This document shows, piece after piece, positions 33,868 through 43,355 of a stretch of DNA of 45,984 nt. The notes beneath the pieces are model-generated. The model worked only from the letters and a program-made list of their open reading frames with translations. It had not been told where the DNA came from and searched no databases. Position numbers and translations under genes: made by a program. Position 1 is the first letter of the stretch. Each line of letters begins with the position of its first letter. Source of the DNA: an uncultured Nostocoides sp. Lineage in GTDB: Bacteria > Actinomycetota > Actinomycetes > Actinomycetales > Dermatophilaceae. Location: NCBI GenBank assembly GCA_937858995.1, contig CALLZC010000069.1, forward strand, positions 1 through 45,984, read 5' to 3'.

Positions 33868-34985
33868 GCGAGCACGATGTCGTTGTCACGGGGGGCGACT
33901 CCAGGGCGCGGGTTCGCGCCTATGTCGCCCAGGTCCGCGCCGAACTGAGCGATTTGCCTCCGGAGGAGGTGGAGGACCTCACTATGGGGATGGAGGCCGA
34001 CCTGAGCGAGTTGGCCGCAGAGTCCGCTCACGACGTTCGAGACCACTTGGGCACCCCGCAGGCGTATGCCGCCGAGCTGCGATCCGCCGCCGGCCTCCCC
34101 GTTCGTGCCCCGCGGCGCGGCGCGGTTGTGGGGTGGGCCCTGGACGCCCAGAAGTGGGCGCAGGGCGTGGGGCGTTCGATGGGTGCGCGTCATGGGTGGC
34201 TGCGGGAACTGCGGGGCACCTGGTGGCTGGTCAGGGGACTACTCATCGGGTCCGTCCTCGGGCACCTGCTTCTCGGCGGTCTCGTGTGGGCCGGATTCGT
34301 CGGGCTGGTCGCTGCCGTCGCCTCGATGTGGTTGGGCCTGCGCCGATTCGGGTGGTGGCCGCGCGCCGCGCTCAATGCGGCGACCATTATCGCGCTGCCT
34401 CTGGCCATCGTGTTGATCGTGAGCGCGCCGCTACTCGGGCGGGGCTCGATCGAATACCTCACTCCGGAGGGAGTATTCAACGAGGGGGTGAGTGTCGGCA
34501 ACCTCTATGCCTATGACGCGCAGGGCCGTCGGCTCGACGGGGTGCGGATCTTCGACCAGACCGGCCGTCAGGTCTCGATCTACGCCGGGTCGGCGGGTTC
34601 GATGACGGGGCTCAGCTTCGACGTAGACCTGGGGGCGTGGTCCCTTGACGACAAGCCAGAACGATTGGACAGCTTTCCGGTCAATTGGCTGGGCGACTCG
34701 GCCTGGAGTCCCCTGACGAACTGGGTGCCGCCGCTGACGATTGTCGCAACGGCGTCGCCGGGCAATTCCTCGAGCCCGGCGTCGACGAGCGGGCAGTCCA
34801 CGAGCACGGAGTCCACGAGCACGCAGTCGCAGGGCAACGCGACGCTCCGGCCGTCGCCGACCTCCTCATCGGCAGCGCCACCGGGCACGGCGAGTGAGTC
34901 GGGGGCGGCCACGCCCAGCCCCGCGTCCTCCCGGGCTGATCGGGGACCGGCATCCCCGAGGGCAACGAGCACCGCGACCCCATAG
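33864..34985 (+). CDS. Membrane protein, DUF1700-like N-terminus with Ser/Thr-rich outer tail
   Basis: 373 residues. The N-terminus (RVRAYVAQVRAELSDLPPEE then VEDLTMGMEADLSELAA) matches the HAAS/DUF1700-type helical domain that commonly pairs with PadR. Three to four transmembrane segments occupy about 125-195 (LVRGLLIGSVLGHLLLGGLV, GFVGLVAAVASMWLGL, AATIIALPLAIVLIVSAPLL). The remaining 175 residues should be outside the cell and end in a Ser/Thr/Pro-rich stretch, possibly glycosylated or wall-spanning. It is coupled to padR by ATGA overlap. Confidence 0.78.
   Translation: MSEHDVVVTGGDSRARVRAYVAQVRAELSDLPPEEVEDLTMGMEADLSELAAESAHDVRDHLGTPQAYAAELRSAAGLPVRAPRRGAVVGWALDAQKWAQGVGRSMGARHGWLRELRGTWWLVRGLLIGSVLGHLLLGGLVWAGFVGLVAAVASMWLGLRRFGWWPRAALNAATIIALPLAIVLIVSAPLLGRGSIEYLTPEGVFNEGVSVGNLYAYDAQGRRLDGVRIFDQTGRQVSIYAGSAGSMTGLSFDVDLGAWSLDDKPERLDSFPVNWLGDSAWSPLTNWVPPLTIVATASPGNSSSPASTSGQSTSTESTSTQSQGNATLRPSPTSSSAAPPGTASESGAATPSPASSRADRGPASPRATSTATP
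34794..34823 (+). repeat. Two 15-nt units in the Ser/Thr-rich tail
   Basis: Units 34794-34808 and 34809-34823 differ at one base and encode QSTST and ESTST. In-frame short tandem duplication. Confidence 0.75.
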
Positions 34986-35015
34986 GTCGCCGATGGCGTC
35001 GGGCCGGGGCCCGGC

Positions 35016-35021
35016 TACGAT
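35016..35021 (+). promoter_or_regulatory. -10 element of a leaderless promoter for yhhN
   Basis: TACGAT, seven bases, then ATG 35029; no ribosome-binding site. This is the same arrangement and the same hexamer as at 3991. Confidence 0.6.
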
Positions 35022-35028
35022 CCGCCGT

Positions 35029-35718
35029 ATGCCGCGCGCCGCCACCATCTCACGCCTCTCCTTCGGCGTGCTCGCCCTCGCGGATGTCGCGCTCGCCGGC
35101 GCCGCATCACCACGGGCGCACCGGGCGCGCCGGGTCACCAAACCCCTCCTCATGCCGGTGCTGGCCGCCTCCTTCGTGACGGATCCGCGGTCGCAGGCAT
35201 CGCCGCTGCGTCGCTCGACGCAGGCCGGGCAGCTGTTCGGCTGGCTGGGGGACCTGGCGCTCTTGGGGTCGGGAACCGGTGCGTTCGCGGCCGGGATGGG
35301 CGCTTTCGGGGTGGGCCAGGCGTCATACATCTCGGGGTTCCGGTCGGTGCGCAACCCGGAACCGTTGCGGCACAGCCCTATCGGACGGATTGCCGCCGGG
35401 CTCTTCGCTGTCTCCGCGCCACCGATGGCGTGGGGTGCGTATCGCAAGGATCCCGTCCTCGGGCCGGGGGTCTTGGGTTATGCAGCGCTGCTGACCGCCA
35501 TGGCGGCCCACGCCGCACACCTCGATCCCCGGCTGGCCGCCGGGGCGCGGCGCGCCACCGCCCTCGGCGGCGCCGCCTTCCTGGCGTCCGACACGCTTCT
35601 CGGCGCGCGGCAATTCGTCCTCACCGACCCGCCGTCTTGGCTGGAGTCTGGTGTCATGGCGACCTACACCGCCGCGCAGTACCTGCTCGCCGAGGGCGCC
35701 CTGCGGGCCGCCAGCTGA
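35029..35718 (+). CDS. YhhN/TMEM86-family lysoplasmalogenase-like membrane protein
   Basis: 229 residues with about eight hydrophobic segments. The family core is visible: KPLLMPVLAASFV, then GQLFGWLGDLALL and FAAGMGAFGVGQASYISGF, in which the conserved Asp of GD and the following Gly-rich segment form the proposed active site. A late segment ASDTLLGARQF also holds a conserved Asp. Family members hydrolyse the vinyl-ether bond of lysoplasmalogens; whether this bacterium makes plasmalogens cannot be told from the window. The start is supported by a leaderless promoter. Confidence 0.85.
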   Translation: MPRAATISRLSFGVLALADVALAGAASPRAHRARRVTKPLLMPVLAASFVTDPRSQASPLRRSTQAGQLFGWLGDLALLGSGTGAFAAGMGAFGVGQASYISGFRSVRNPEPLRHSPIGRIAAGLFAVSAPPMAWGAYRKDPVLGPGVLGYAALLTAMAAHAAHLDPRLAAGARRATALGGAAFLASDTLLGARQFVLTDPPSWLESGVMATYTAAQYLLAEGALRAAS

Positions 35719-35730
35719 CGGATGCAGGGG

Positions 35731-35755
35731 GGCCTGGTGTTGCGATCACCGGGCC
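35731..35755. terminator. Bidirectional hairpin between convergent genes
   Basis: GGCCTGGTG (35731-35739) and CACCGGGCC (35747-35755) pair over 9 bp with one G-U wobble and a seven-base loop. It fills the 44-bp gap between the ends of the yhhN gene and the large secreted-protein gene. Confidence 0.6.
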
Positions 35756-35762
35756 GCGAACG

Positions 35763-38273
35763 TCATCCCTGACAGATGGCGACGCCGGGGACTGCGTCGA
35801 TGGGTCCGGGTTGGTCGTTGAGGCATTGGTACATGAGCTTGCCGCTGAGGGTGGTGTAGACCCAACGTCGGTTGTCCGCGACGATGACATTGGTGGCGCT
35901 CTCACCGGGTGTTGACACCTGGAAGACCTCCCACGGAGGGGCGCGGGTGTTGATCGCGAACAGTTTCCCGTTGCGTTGGGCGCTGTCCAAGCCAGCGACG
36001 ACGGCGAGCCGGCCGTCGGCCAAGGCTCGAATCGTCCCGCTCGCGGCCGATGCGGAGGCACCGTCCGCGGCGAGGTTGTAGGTGTTGGTGATGGTCATGG
36101 TCGCCGGGTCCAGTTCGAACACGATGCTCCGAGAGAGGCCGTATACCCGTTGTGCTCCGGTGCTCGTGCTCCCCACGGCGAGGGCGGCGATGGGATTGTT
36201 GTTGCCGGTGGTCGCGGTCGTCGGGGCGGTCACGGTCGTCGTGGGTGGCTGGCAGTTCGCGGGATCGCACTTGTACATCACGCCGGGGCTGGTCCGGTAG
36301 TCCTTGTGCATCGTGCCGACGAGGACCTCGGTATCACTGAGGCGGACCATGCTGAGCAGGACATGGTCCGGTACGGGTGGGACCCGAGACGTTGCCGTCG
36401 AGTTGATGTCCGTACCCGTGGTCAGGTCGTAGGCGCCGACCCAACTGCTGGTGAGCTGGTTGTTGTAGGTCCCGATGGCGTAGGTGGTGCTGGTCAGCGG
36501 GACGATCGCGTGAACCCGATCGCTCCCGGCGCCATACACCGGGCCGCTGTTCTCGGTGAGTGTGCGAACCTGCGCATTCGAGTAGACGCCCAGGAGCATC
36601 GTGCTTCCGTCGCTGGTTGCCGCCATCCCCTCGATCTGCTGGGACTGCCCATCGGGACGCATCAGGTGGGCGACCAGGGGGCTCCCCACGCTCGGATTCC
36701 AACTGAACAGGTCGCGGGAGTAGTAGTTGGTCGCGGTGAAGATGTCACGCGGCTCATTGGGCGTTCCCGGCACCGGTCCGAACTCCAGTTCCAAGCCCCC
36801 GCGGGAGCCGAAGATGATCTGGCGACCCAGGGCAGCGTTGTAGTGCTCGATCCGCTTGGACGTCGAACTCGCCGGCGATCCCGGGTTGGTGGCCACAAGG
36901 TAGATGTCCGCCAAACCGAATAGCACACACGTGTCCGTTTCCGGAACCCAACACCCGCCGCTGCGCACCTGTGGCTGAGACGTCGGAAGGATGACCGCGG
37001 CCCCCGCCGGGATGGTCGTGATGGGCCCGGTCAGGGCTTGAGTTGTCGTGGGCGTCGCGGGATCGAAGGCACGCAGCACGCCGCCCGACAGGAAGACGAC
37101 GCGGTTCTGGCTGTTCGGTCCATGCAAGGGGCCTTCCTGCCCGGGGTAGGGGACGCTCGCGAGCCGGAAGTTGCCCCCACCGGGGAAGTCGGACACGAAG
37201 GTTGGGGGCGAACCGGCAGGAGCCGTGTAGACGCCGGGGGTGATGCCCTTTGGCGGCAGCCCGTACCAACCGTACGACCCGTAGAGGTAGTCCCCGGCCA
37301 TCCGCGTATGCCCGGCATACCACGCCGGGGCCGGGCCGATTTTGGTGCCACCGGTGGCGTAGCTGGCAGCGACCGTGGGTTCGAAGGTGTAGATGCCCTT
37401 CTGCGCAACGGCCATGCCGTTAACCTTCGTCCGCCCTTCAACCCCGACAATGACCTTGCCATTGCCGTAGGTCACCCCCATCGGAATGGAGTCCGGCCCG
37501 CCGATAGAACCGAAATCGGTCCACCAATTCGGGTGGCCCGGATCGGTAATGCCGCCGGGCTGGACACCTGCGATCGGGTCCGATGGCCCACACGCTCGAC
37601 CATCGATGGTCGTCGTCACGCGCGACATGCAGTCGTAGTTATAGGCGACGATCTTGCCGTCCATGCCCTGGTTCGACCGCAGGGCGACGAACACCACCGT
37701 CGTGGTGTCGCCGTGGTGGCTGATCGTGTACGTGTTGAGCATCGTGGTGTAGTCACTGATCGAGCTGTAGTACCGCTTGGCCGCATCCGCGCCCGCCGTC
37801 GACACGGCGAACGGCAAATGGAAGAGCGCCTTTTGCGTCGCTGGGGCGCTCGGGCCCGGGCGCACCCACACCAGCCCGCCCCGGTTGGTCCCGAAGAGCA
37901 CCGACTTGTCCGGCAAGACGGTCGACTGGCTTGCGCCCCACTCGGTGGTGCTCGTCTCCATCGGTCCGTTGAAGATATTGATGGTGGCGTCATTTGCCCC
38001 GGTGTGGGCCACATCCGTGTCGAGCTCGATCACGTTGACCATGCCCCCCTGAGCCGTGGCCACGGTTACGGCGTACGTCTTGGAACCGATCGTCGTGATA
38101 TCCCACGCCAAGGCCAAGGGGTAGGTGAACGGTCGGTCCGCGATGAGATTCGGCGTGGTTCCGATCACCGGAGCGGTCACCAGGGCGCCACTGGCCTGAC
38201 CCGTTGCCGCGGCGAGAACCACCGCCCCGGTTCCGAGAACGGCTGTGATCCGACTCGCCAGGGTGCTCGGCAT
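35763..38273 (-). CDS. Large secreted protein, probable beta-propeller, unknown function
   Basis: 836 residues with a signal peptide (ITAVLGTGAVVLAAATGQASG). The mature protein is rich in Thr, Gly and Asn and shows repeated strand-turn units such as IEHYNAALGRQIIFGSRGG, RVYGLSRSIVFELDPATM and GKLFAINTRAPPW, which suggests several propeller blades without canonical NHL motifs. Cys pairs (YNYDCMS...RACGPSD, SGGCWVPETDTCVLFG, YKCDPANCQPP, MYQCL...AICQG) suggest disulfides outside the cell. It is 67 nt downstream of the PhoD-like gene on the same strand but has its own leaderless-type -10. I do not recognise a family. Confidence 0.72.
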   Translation of the reverse strand: MPSTLASRITAVLGTGAVVLAAATGQASGALVTAPVIGTTPNLIADRPFTYPLALAWDITTIGSKTYAVTVATAQGGMVNVIELDTDVAHTGANDATINIFNGPMETSTTEWGASQSTVLPDKSVLFGTNRGGLVWVRPGPSAPATQKALFHLPFAVSTAGADAAKRYYSSISDYTTMLNTYTISHHGDTTTVVFVALRSNQGMDGKIVAYNYDCMSRVTTTIDGRACGPSDPIAGVQPGGITDPGHPNWWTDFGSIGGPDSIPMGVTYGNGKVIVGVEGRTKVNGMAVAQKGIYTFEPTVAASYATGGTKIGPAPAWYAGHTRMAGDYLYGSYGWYGLPPKGITPGVYTAPAGSPPTFVSDFPGGGNFRLASVPYPGQEGPLHGPNSQNRVVFLSGGVLRAFDPATPTTTQALTGPITTIPAGAAVILPTSQPQVRSGGCWVPETDTCVLFGLADIYLVATNPGSPASSTSKRIEHYNAALGRQIIFGSRGGLELEFGPVPGTPNEPRDIFTATNYYSRDLFSWNPSVGSPLVAHLMRPDGQSQQIEGMAATSDGSTMLLGVYSNAQVRTLTENSGPVYGAGSDRVHAIVPLTSTTYAIGTYNNQLTSSWVGAYDLTTGTDINSTATSRVPPVPDHVLLSMVRLSDTEVLVGTMHKDYRTSPGVMYKCDPANCQPPTTTVTAPTTATTGNNNPIAALAVGSTSTGAQRVYGLSRSIVFELDPATMTITNTYNLAADGASASAASGTIRALADGRLAVVAGLDSAQRNGKLFAINTRAPPWEVFQVSTPGESATNVIVADNRRWVYTTLSGKLMYQCLNDQPGPIDAVPGVAICQG

Positions 38274-38279
38274 GAGGGG

Positions 38280-38285
38280 ACCCTA
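38280..38285 (-). promoter_or_regulatory. -10 element of a leaderless promoter for the large secreted protein
   Basis: TAGGGT on the minus strand, six bases before the ATG at 38273, with no Shine-Dalgarno sequence. Confidence 0.5.
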
Positions 38286-38340
38286 ACGGCTCGGGGCGTG
38301 CCGGCATGACCTTGTTTTCGGGGGTATTTACGCTCCCGCG

Positions 38341-40650
38341 CTAGAGCGCGGAGTACGGGACGGTGACCGGCCACCCGGCATACTGCTGGGCGCCGGTGGC
38401 GGCGGCGTCCCAGGGCCAGCACTCCATGCGCACGGACCCGGCGTCGTGGTTCATCACGATCATCCCGAAGCCCTCGCGTTTGAGGCCGCGATCGCCGAGG
38501 TCTTGCCCCGGTGGTGTGTAGTGCTCCCACAACTGCTTCAGGGTGACCCTCGGGTTCACGACCGCGAGGACCCGGAAGCGGTTGCCGAAGGCGTCGGTGA
38601 AGTCGCCGGTATGCGGTGTGCCGGTGTCATTCGGCAGGGCGGCCGCGGGCTGGAACCAGCGTTGGAAGCTCGTCGATCCCGCGGGTGGGGTGAACTGCAA
38701 CGGCCCATCAGCGAAGCCCGACATGCCGTGCCGGATCAGGTGGCCCAGATGCTGATCACCACTGACGATGAGCGCCCGCGCCTCTCCAGCCAAACGCACT
38801 GCGCGCGCCCGCCCCTTCGGTGGCCAGCCATTGCTGTCCGGGTCCTGACGGGGGAGCCCGTCGACATTGGTCTGCACGCAGGCCCACGTCGTTCCCGTGA
38901 GGAGGACCTTGGGTTGCCCGGCGTGCATACCGGCCCATTTCGCGAGGAAGGCTTCCTGGCGCGCGCCGAGCAGGTGCGGATCGGCTGCTCCAGGCAGCCG
39001 AGGGCCGGTCTTGAACTTGCGATCCTCGACGATCGCGAAGGACGTGCCGCCATAGGTGAAGGCGGCGTAGCCCACCGTGATGCCCTGCGCGATCGGGGTG
39101 GGGTCGAAGCGATTCGGGTTGTGCCATGAGGAGACGCGTTGCACGAGGTTGACCCAGGCGGCCGACTTCACATAGCCCCCGAGGTAGGGGTCGCTGGTCG
39201 CCACGCCACCCTCACCGAAAAGGTTCCCCTGGTAGACGTCATGGTCATCGGTGAGCACGATGGTCGGGACTCGGCGCGTCAACGGGCGCATGGCCCAGTG
39301 CCACATCAGGTACTTGTAGAGGAAGTCCAGCTCCGGAGCCTGCCGGGTGTCTTTCGCTGTCGGTGAGGTCTCGTAGAGCTGATCTCCGTGTGCGACAAGC
39401 AGATCCGGTTGTTGGGCCGCGATGGAATCAACCAACTCATCGTGGGGGAAGTACACATTCCGGCGACTGTAGAGGTCTAGCGAGACGCCACCGGGCAGGC
39501 GCGGAGCCCAGGAGCTGGGTGAATCGAGTTGGCGGTGACTTGCCTTGATGCAACTGATACTGGCGATCCGCAGACCACCTCGGGGTGCGGCCGGAATCGT
39601 GCCGCTATAGAGCGTCTCGCCCCCGGCGACAATGCGATAGCCGGTCGCGGAGGTCGTCGGAAAGCGGGATTGGTAGAAGAGCGCCGTATATCCCGGACCG
39701 ATGGCGCTGGTGGCCAGCCGCTTCCAGGTGCCCCCGCGCAGCACCTCCAGGCTGACGGAGGACAACTCTCGTGGGTCCACAGGCATGAGTTGCACTGTCA
39801 TACGCAGGATCTGCGAGACGCTCGTGAAGAGCGTCCCCATCACCGGTCCCAGGGCGCGCTCCGGGAGCACGGTGACGTCGCTCGAGCCGAAACCGGTGAA
39901 CCAGTAGCGAGCCGGGGAGCCATCGCGGGCGCTCGACATCAGGGCGATGCCGCCGCGCACCCGCGACCACGCAAGGTCGGGCAGGACCGCCTGGTGCCGT
40001 ATCGCGCCGCTTGCGGTGTCCAGTACGGCGAGGGTCAGGGAGACCGTGTCTGCTGCGACGGCGCGGCTGGTGAGCCGCAATGTGAGGTCCTCACTCAGAG
40101 TGCGGGGCTGTGCGGACCCGCTCGTGGTCGCGGCCAGCGCCGGCCAGAGGAACTGATTGCCTTCCGTGCTGTGATCACGGAATACGGCCCGCCCCTGATC
40201 GTCGACTGCGGCAATCAGGCCGCCGCCGATGCCACTGGCCGATCCGAGCAGCGCCCGGCGCCGGTGGTCCTCGCCAGGGATACCCGTCCCGATGACGAAA
40301 CCGCAGAGCCCCGCGCCAAGCTCCAGGGTGCCCGTGCGCACGGTCAGCTCGAAGGTCGGGCTCTGGATCTCGTGGGTCAGCACGGCGATGGTCCGACCCA
40401 CGCGCATCCCGGCCTCGGCTACGCACTCCATGCGACCGCCGGCGACGAGCCAGTCTTGGAGCCGGTTGCCCCAGAATCGCTCGCCCAGCCAATGCCCCGA
40501 CCCCGCGATCGGGTCGAGCGCATGCGCGGGGGCCGGCCCCGCGGCATACGCAGTCAGGGCTGCGGCGCTGCCACCGAGGAAGGTGCGGCGGGTCAGGGCG
40601 TGGATGAGCTGGGGGGACTGCGCTGCGGGCATGGAACGGGAGTCTGGCAT
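38341..40650 (-). CDS. Tat-exported PhoD-like alkaline phosphatase/phosphodiesterase
   Basis: About 769 residues from ATG 40650. A twin-arginine signal (LTRRTFLGGSAAALTAYAAG, RR at 21-22) sends the folded protein out of the cell. A beta-sandwich-like region spans about 45-390. The catalytic half follows, with metal-binding motifs LLVAHGDQLYE, IVLTDDHDVYQGN and LIVSGDQHLGHLIRHG, as in PhoD metallophosphatases. These cleave phosphomono- or diesters such as teichoic acids to gain phosphate. ATG 40632 is an alternative. No Pho box is evident. The large secreted-protein gene follows in the same direction. Confidence 0.85.
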   Translation of the reverse strand: MPDSRSMPAAQSPQLIHALTRRTFLGGSAAALTAYAAGPAPAHALDPIAGSGHWLGERFWGNRLQDWLVAGGRMECVAEAGMRVGRTIAVLTHEIQSPTFELTVRTGTLELGAGLCGFVIGTGIPGEDHRRRALLGSASGIGGGLIAAVDDQGRAVFRDHSTEGNQFLWPALAATTSGSAQPRTLSEDLTLRLTSRAVAADTVSLTLAVLDTASGAIRHQAVLPDLAWSRVRGGIALMSSARDGSPARYWFTGFGSSDVTVLPERALGPVMGTLFTSVSQILRMTVQLMPVDPRELSSVSLEVLRGGTWKRLATSAIGPGYTALFYQSRFPTTSATGYRIVAGGETLYSGTIPAAPRGGLRIASISCIKASHRQLDSPSSWAPRLPGGVSLDLYSRRNVYFPHDELVDSIAAQQPDLLVAHGDQLYETSPTAKDTRQAPELDFLYKYLMWHWAMRPLTRRVPTIVLTDDHDVYQGNLFGEGGVATSDPYLGGYVKSAAWVNLVQRVSSWHNPNRFDPTPIAQGITVGYAAFTYGGTSFAIVEDRKFKTGPRLPGAADPHLLGARQEAFLAKWAGMHAGQPKVLLTGTTWACVQTNVDGLPRQDPDSNGWPPKGRARAVRLAGEARALIVSGDQHLGHLIRHGMSGFADGPLQFTPPAGSTSFQRWFQPAAALPNDTGTPHTGDFTDAFGNRFRVLAVVNPRVTLKQLWEHYTPPGQDLGDRGLKREGFGMIVMNHDAGSVRMECWPWDAAATGAQQYAGWPVTVPYSAL

Positions 40651-40736
40651 GCAGCACCTACCTGGCGCGCAGAGTGATCTTGTTCGAGCCATGCCCGCCC
40701 CGCCTGGCCCCTGTTGCCGCGCGCCCGGCCCCTGAT

Positions 40737-40796
40737 GCAACCTCTGTTAGCAGAGGTTGCGCTCAGGTCCACAGGATGCATCATGTGGATCTGAGC
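40737..40796. repeat. Tandem palindromic element (two adjacent hairpins)
   Basis: Hairpin 1 has perfect 10-bp arms GCAACCTCTG/CAGAGGTTGC around TTAG. Directly abutting, hairpin 2 has 13-bp arms GCTCAGGTCCACA/TGTGGATCTGAGC with one G-U wobble; its loop holds the palindrome GATGCATC. A partial copy of hairpin 1 (CTAGCAGAGTTT, 40808-40819) follows. The element lies in the 313-bp gap between the divergent phoD-like and eno genes, where I see no ORF. It resembles a REP/palindromic intergenic element and could also fold in RNA. Confidence 0.75.
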
Positions 40797-40846
40797 GCAC
40801 CATGTGCTAGCAGAGTTTAGGTCGGCCAGCCGGGCACAGCGGTTAG

Positions 40847-42253
<1,407 letters not shown>

Positions 42254-42269
42254 GCCCGGATCACCACAC

Positions 42270-42782
42270 ATGGCGCGAACCGGAGCCCGCCGCGGCCCGA
42301 CCACCCGGACCACCCGCCCCAAGGGGCGCGGGCCGGGTGGTCGGGTGCGTGCGGCGGGCTCCTCGGTCGCGACCGAGGTCGCACAGCGCCGATCAGCCAC
42401 CTCGGCCGCACGATGGATCGGCGGGTTGAGCGTCCTGATCATGTTGTCCTTCCTTCTGGGGCCGACGCTGAAGACGTACATCGACCAGCGGCGCGCGATC
42501 GCCGACCTCCAGGAGCAGGTCACGGCGCAGCGTGCCGACGTCGCCGCCAAGGAGCAGGAGAAGAAGCTCTGGGCCGACGACACCTATGTGGTGCAGCAGG
42601 CGCGCCAGCGCCTGAAGTTCGTCAAGGTGGGGGAGCAGGCCTACGAGATCATCGACCTCGAAACGGCGGCGCCCGCGGCGACTGATCCCGCTCGCCCGCA
42701 GGCCGCCTCCCGGCACGCCTGGTACGGCCAGGTGTGGGAGTCGATCAAGGTCGCCGACAACCCGCAACAGCTCGCCCGCTGA
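42270..42782 (+). CDS. Septum formation initiator (FtsB/DivIC family)
   Basis: 170 residues. A basic cytoplasmic N-terminus (RPKGRGPGGRVR) precedes one transmembrane helix (WIGGLSVLIMLSFLLGPTLK). A coiled coil follows (QRRAIADLQEQVTAQRADVA to EQEKKLWAD), then the conserved end YVVQQARQRLKFVKVGEQAY. The layout is typical of FtsB/DivIC, which links FtsL and FtsQ in the divisome. It lies 17 nt after eno, its usual place in actinobacteria. The C-terminal tail is Ala/Pro-rich. Confidence 0.9.
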   Translation: MARTGARRGPTTRTTRPKGRGPGGRVRAAGSSVATEVAQRRSATSAARWIGGLSVLIMLSFLLGPTLKTYIDQRRAIADLQEQVTAQRADVAAKEQEKKLWADDTYVVQQARQRLKFVKVGEQAYEIIDLETAAPAATDPARPQAASRHAWYGQVWESIKVADNPQQLAR

Positions 42783-42790
42783 CACCGCCG

Positions 42791-43354
42791 ATGGGCTCGA
42801 CTACCCCGCCCCACCCCGCCACCGAACCGGAGCTGTCAGCAGGGGTGGCGGCTGCGGACCGCGCCATGGTTGCCGCCCAACTTGGGCGTCCTCCCCGGGG
42901 CCTGCACGCCGTCGCGCACCGCTGCCCGTGTGGTGAGCCCGATGTCGTGCAGACCACGCCGCAACTGCCCGACGGCACGCCCTTCCCCACCACCTTCTAT
43001 GCCACCTGCCCACGATTGACCGCAGCCATCTCCACGCTCGAATCGGAGGGGGTCATGCGGGGGATGGAGGAGCGCCTCGGGCACGACCCCGCGCTCGCGA
43101 CGGCATACACCGCGGCGCACGAGGACTTTCTGGCGCGGCGCGCCACCCTCGGCGAGGTCGAGCAGCTCGCCGGGATCAGCGCCGGCGGGATGCCGACCCG
43201 GGTCAAGTGCCTGCATGTGCTCGTCGCGCATTCCCTGGCCACGGGTCCCGGCATCAACCCGCTCGGCGACGAGGCGTTGGCCATGTTAGGGCCGTGGTGG
43301 GTGCCCCGATCCTGCGCCACCGCACTGGGCGCGCCGCCACCTGAAGGAGCCTGA
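42791..43354 (+). CDS. DUF501-family protein
   Basis: 187 residues from ATG 42791. The DUF501 core is clear: AHRCPCGEPDVVQTTPQLPD, then GTPFPTTFYATCPRLTAAIS with conserved Cys residues, and later GISAGGMPTRVKCLHVLVAH. The Cys/His set may bind a metal. The family always seems to sit between ftsB-like and ppx genes in actinobacteria, yet has no firm function. A rare TTA codon lies at 43286. It ends two bases before the ppx start. Confidence 0.9.
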   Translation: MGSTTPPHPATEPELSAGVAAADRAMVAAQLGRPPRGLHAVAHRCPCGEPDVVQTTPQLPDGTPFPTTFYATCPRLTAAISTLESEGVMRGMEERLGHDPALATAYTAAHEDFLARRATLGEVEQLAGISAGGMPTRVKCLHVLVAHSLATGPGINPLGDEALAMLGPWWVPRSCATALGAPPPEGA

Positions 43355-43355
43355 G

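Noticed and set aside
2000-35000. Apparent excess of GCATAC/GTATGC in many genes
   Set aside because: It follows Ala-Tyr and Tyr-Ala codon pairs in part of the genes but TACGCC is also frequent, for example in NHL gene C. Without counts against a background model I cannot support it.
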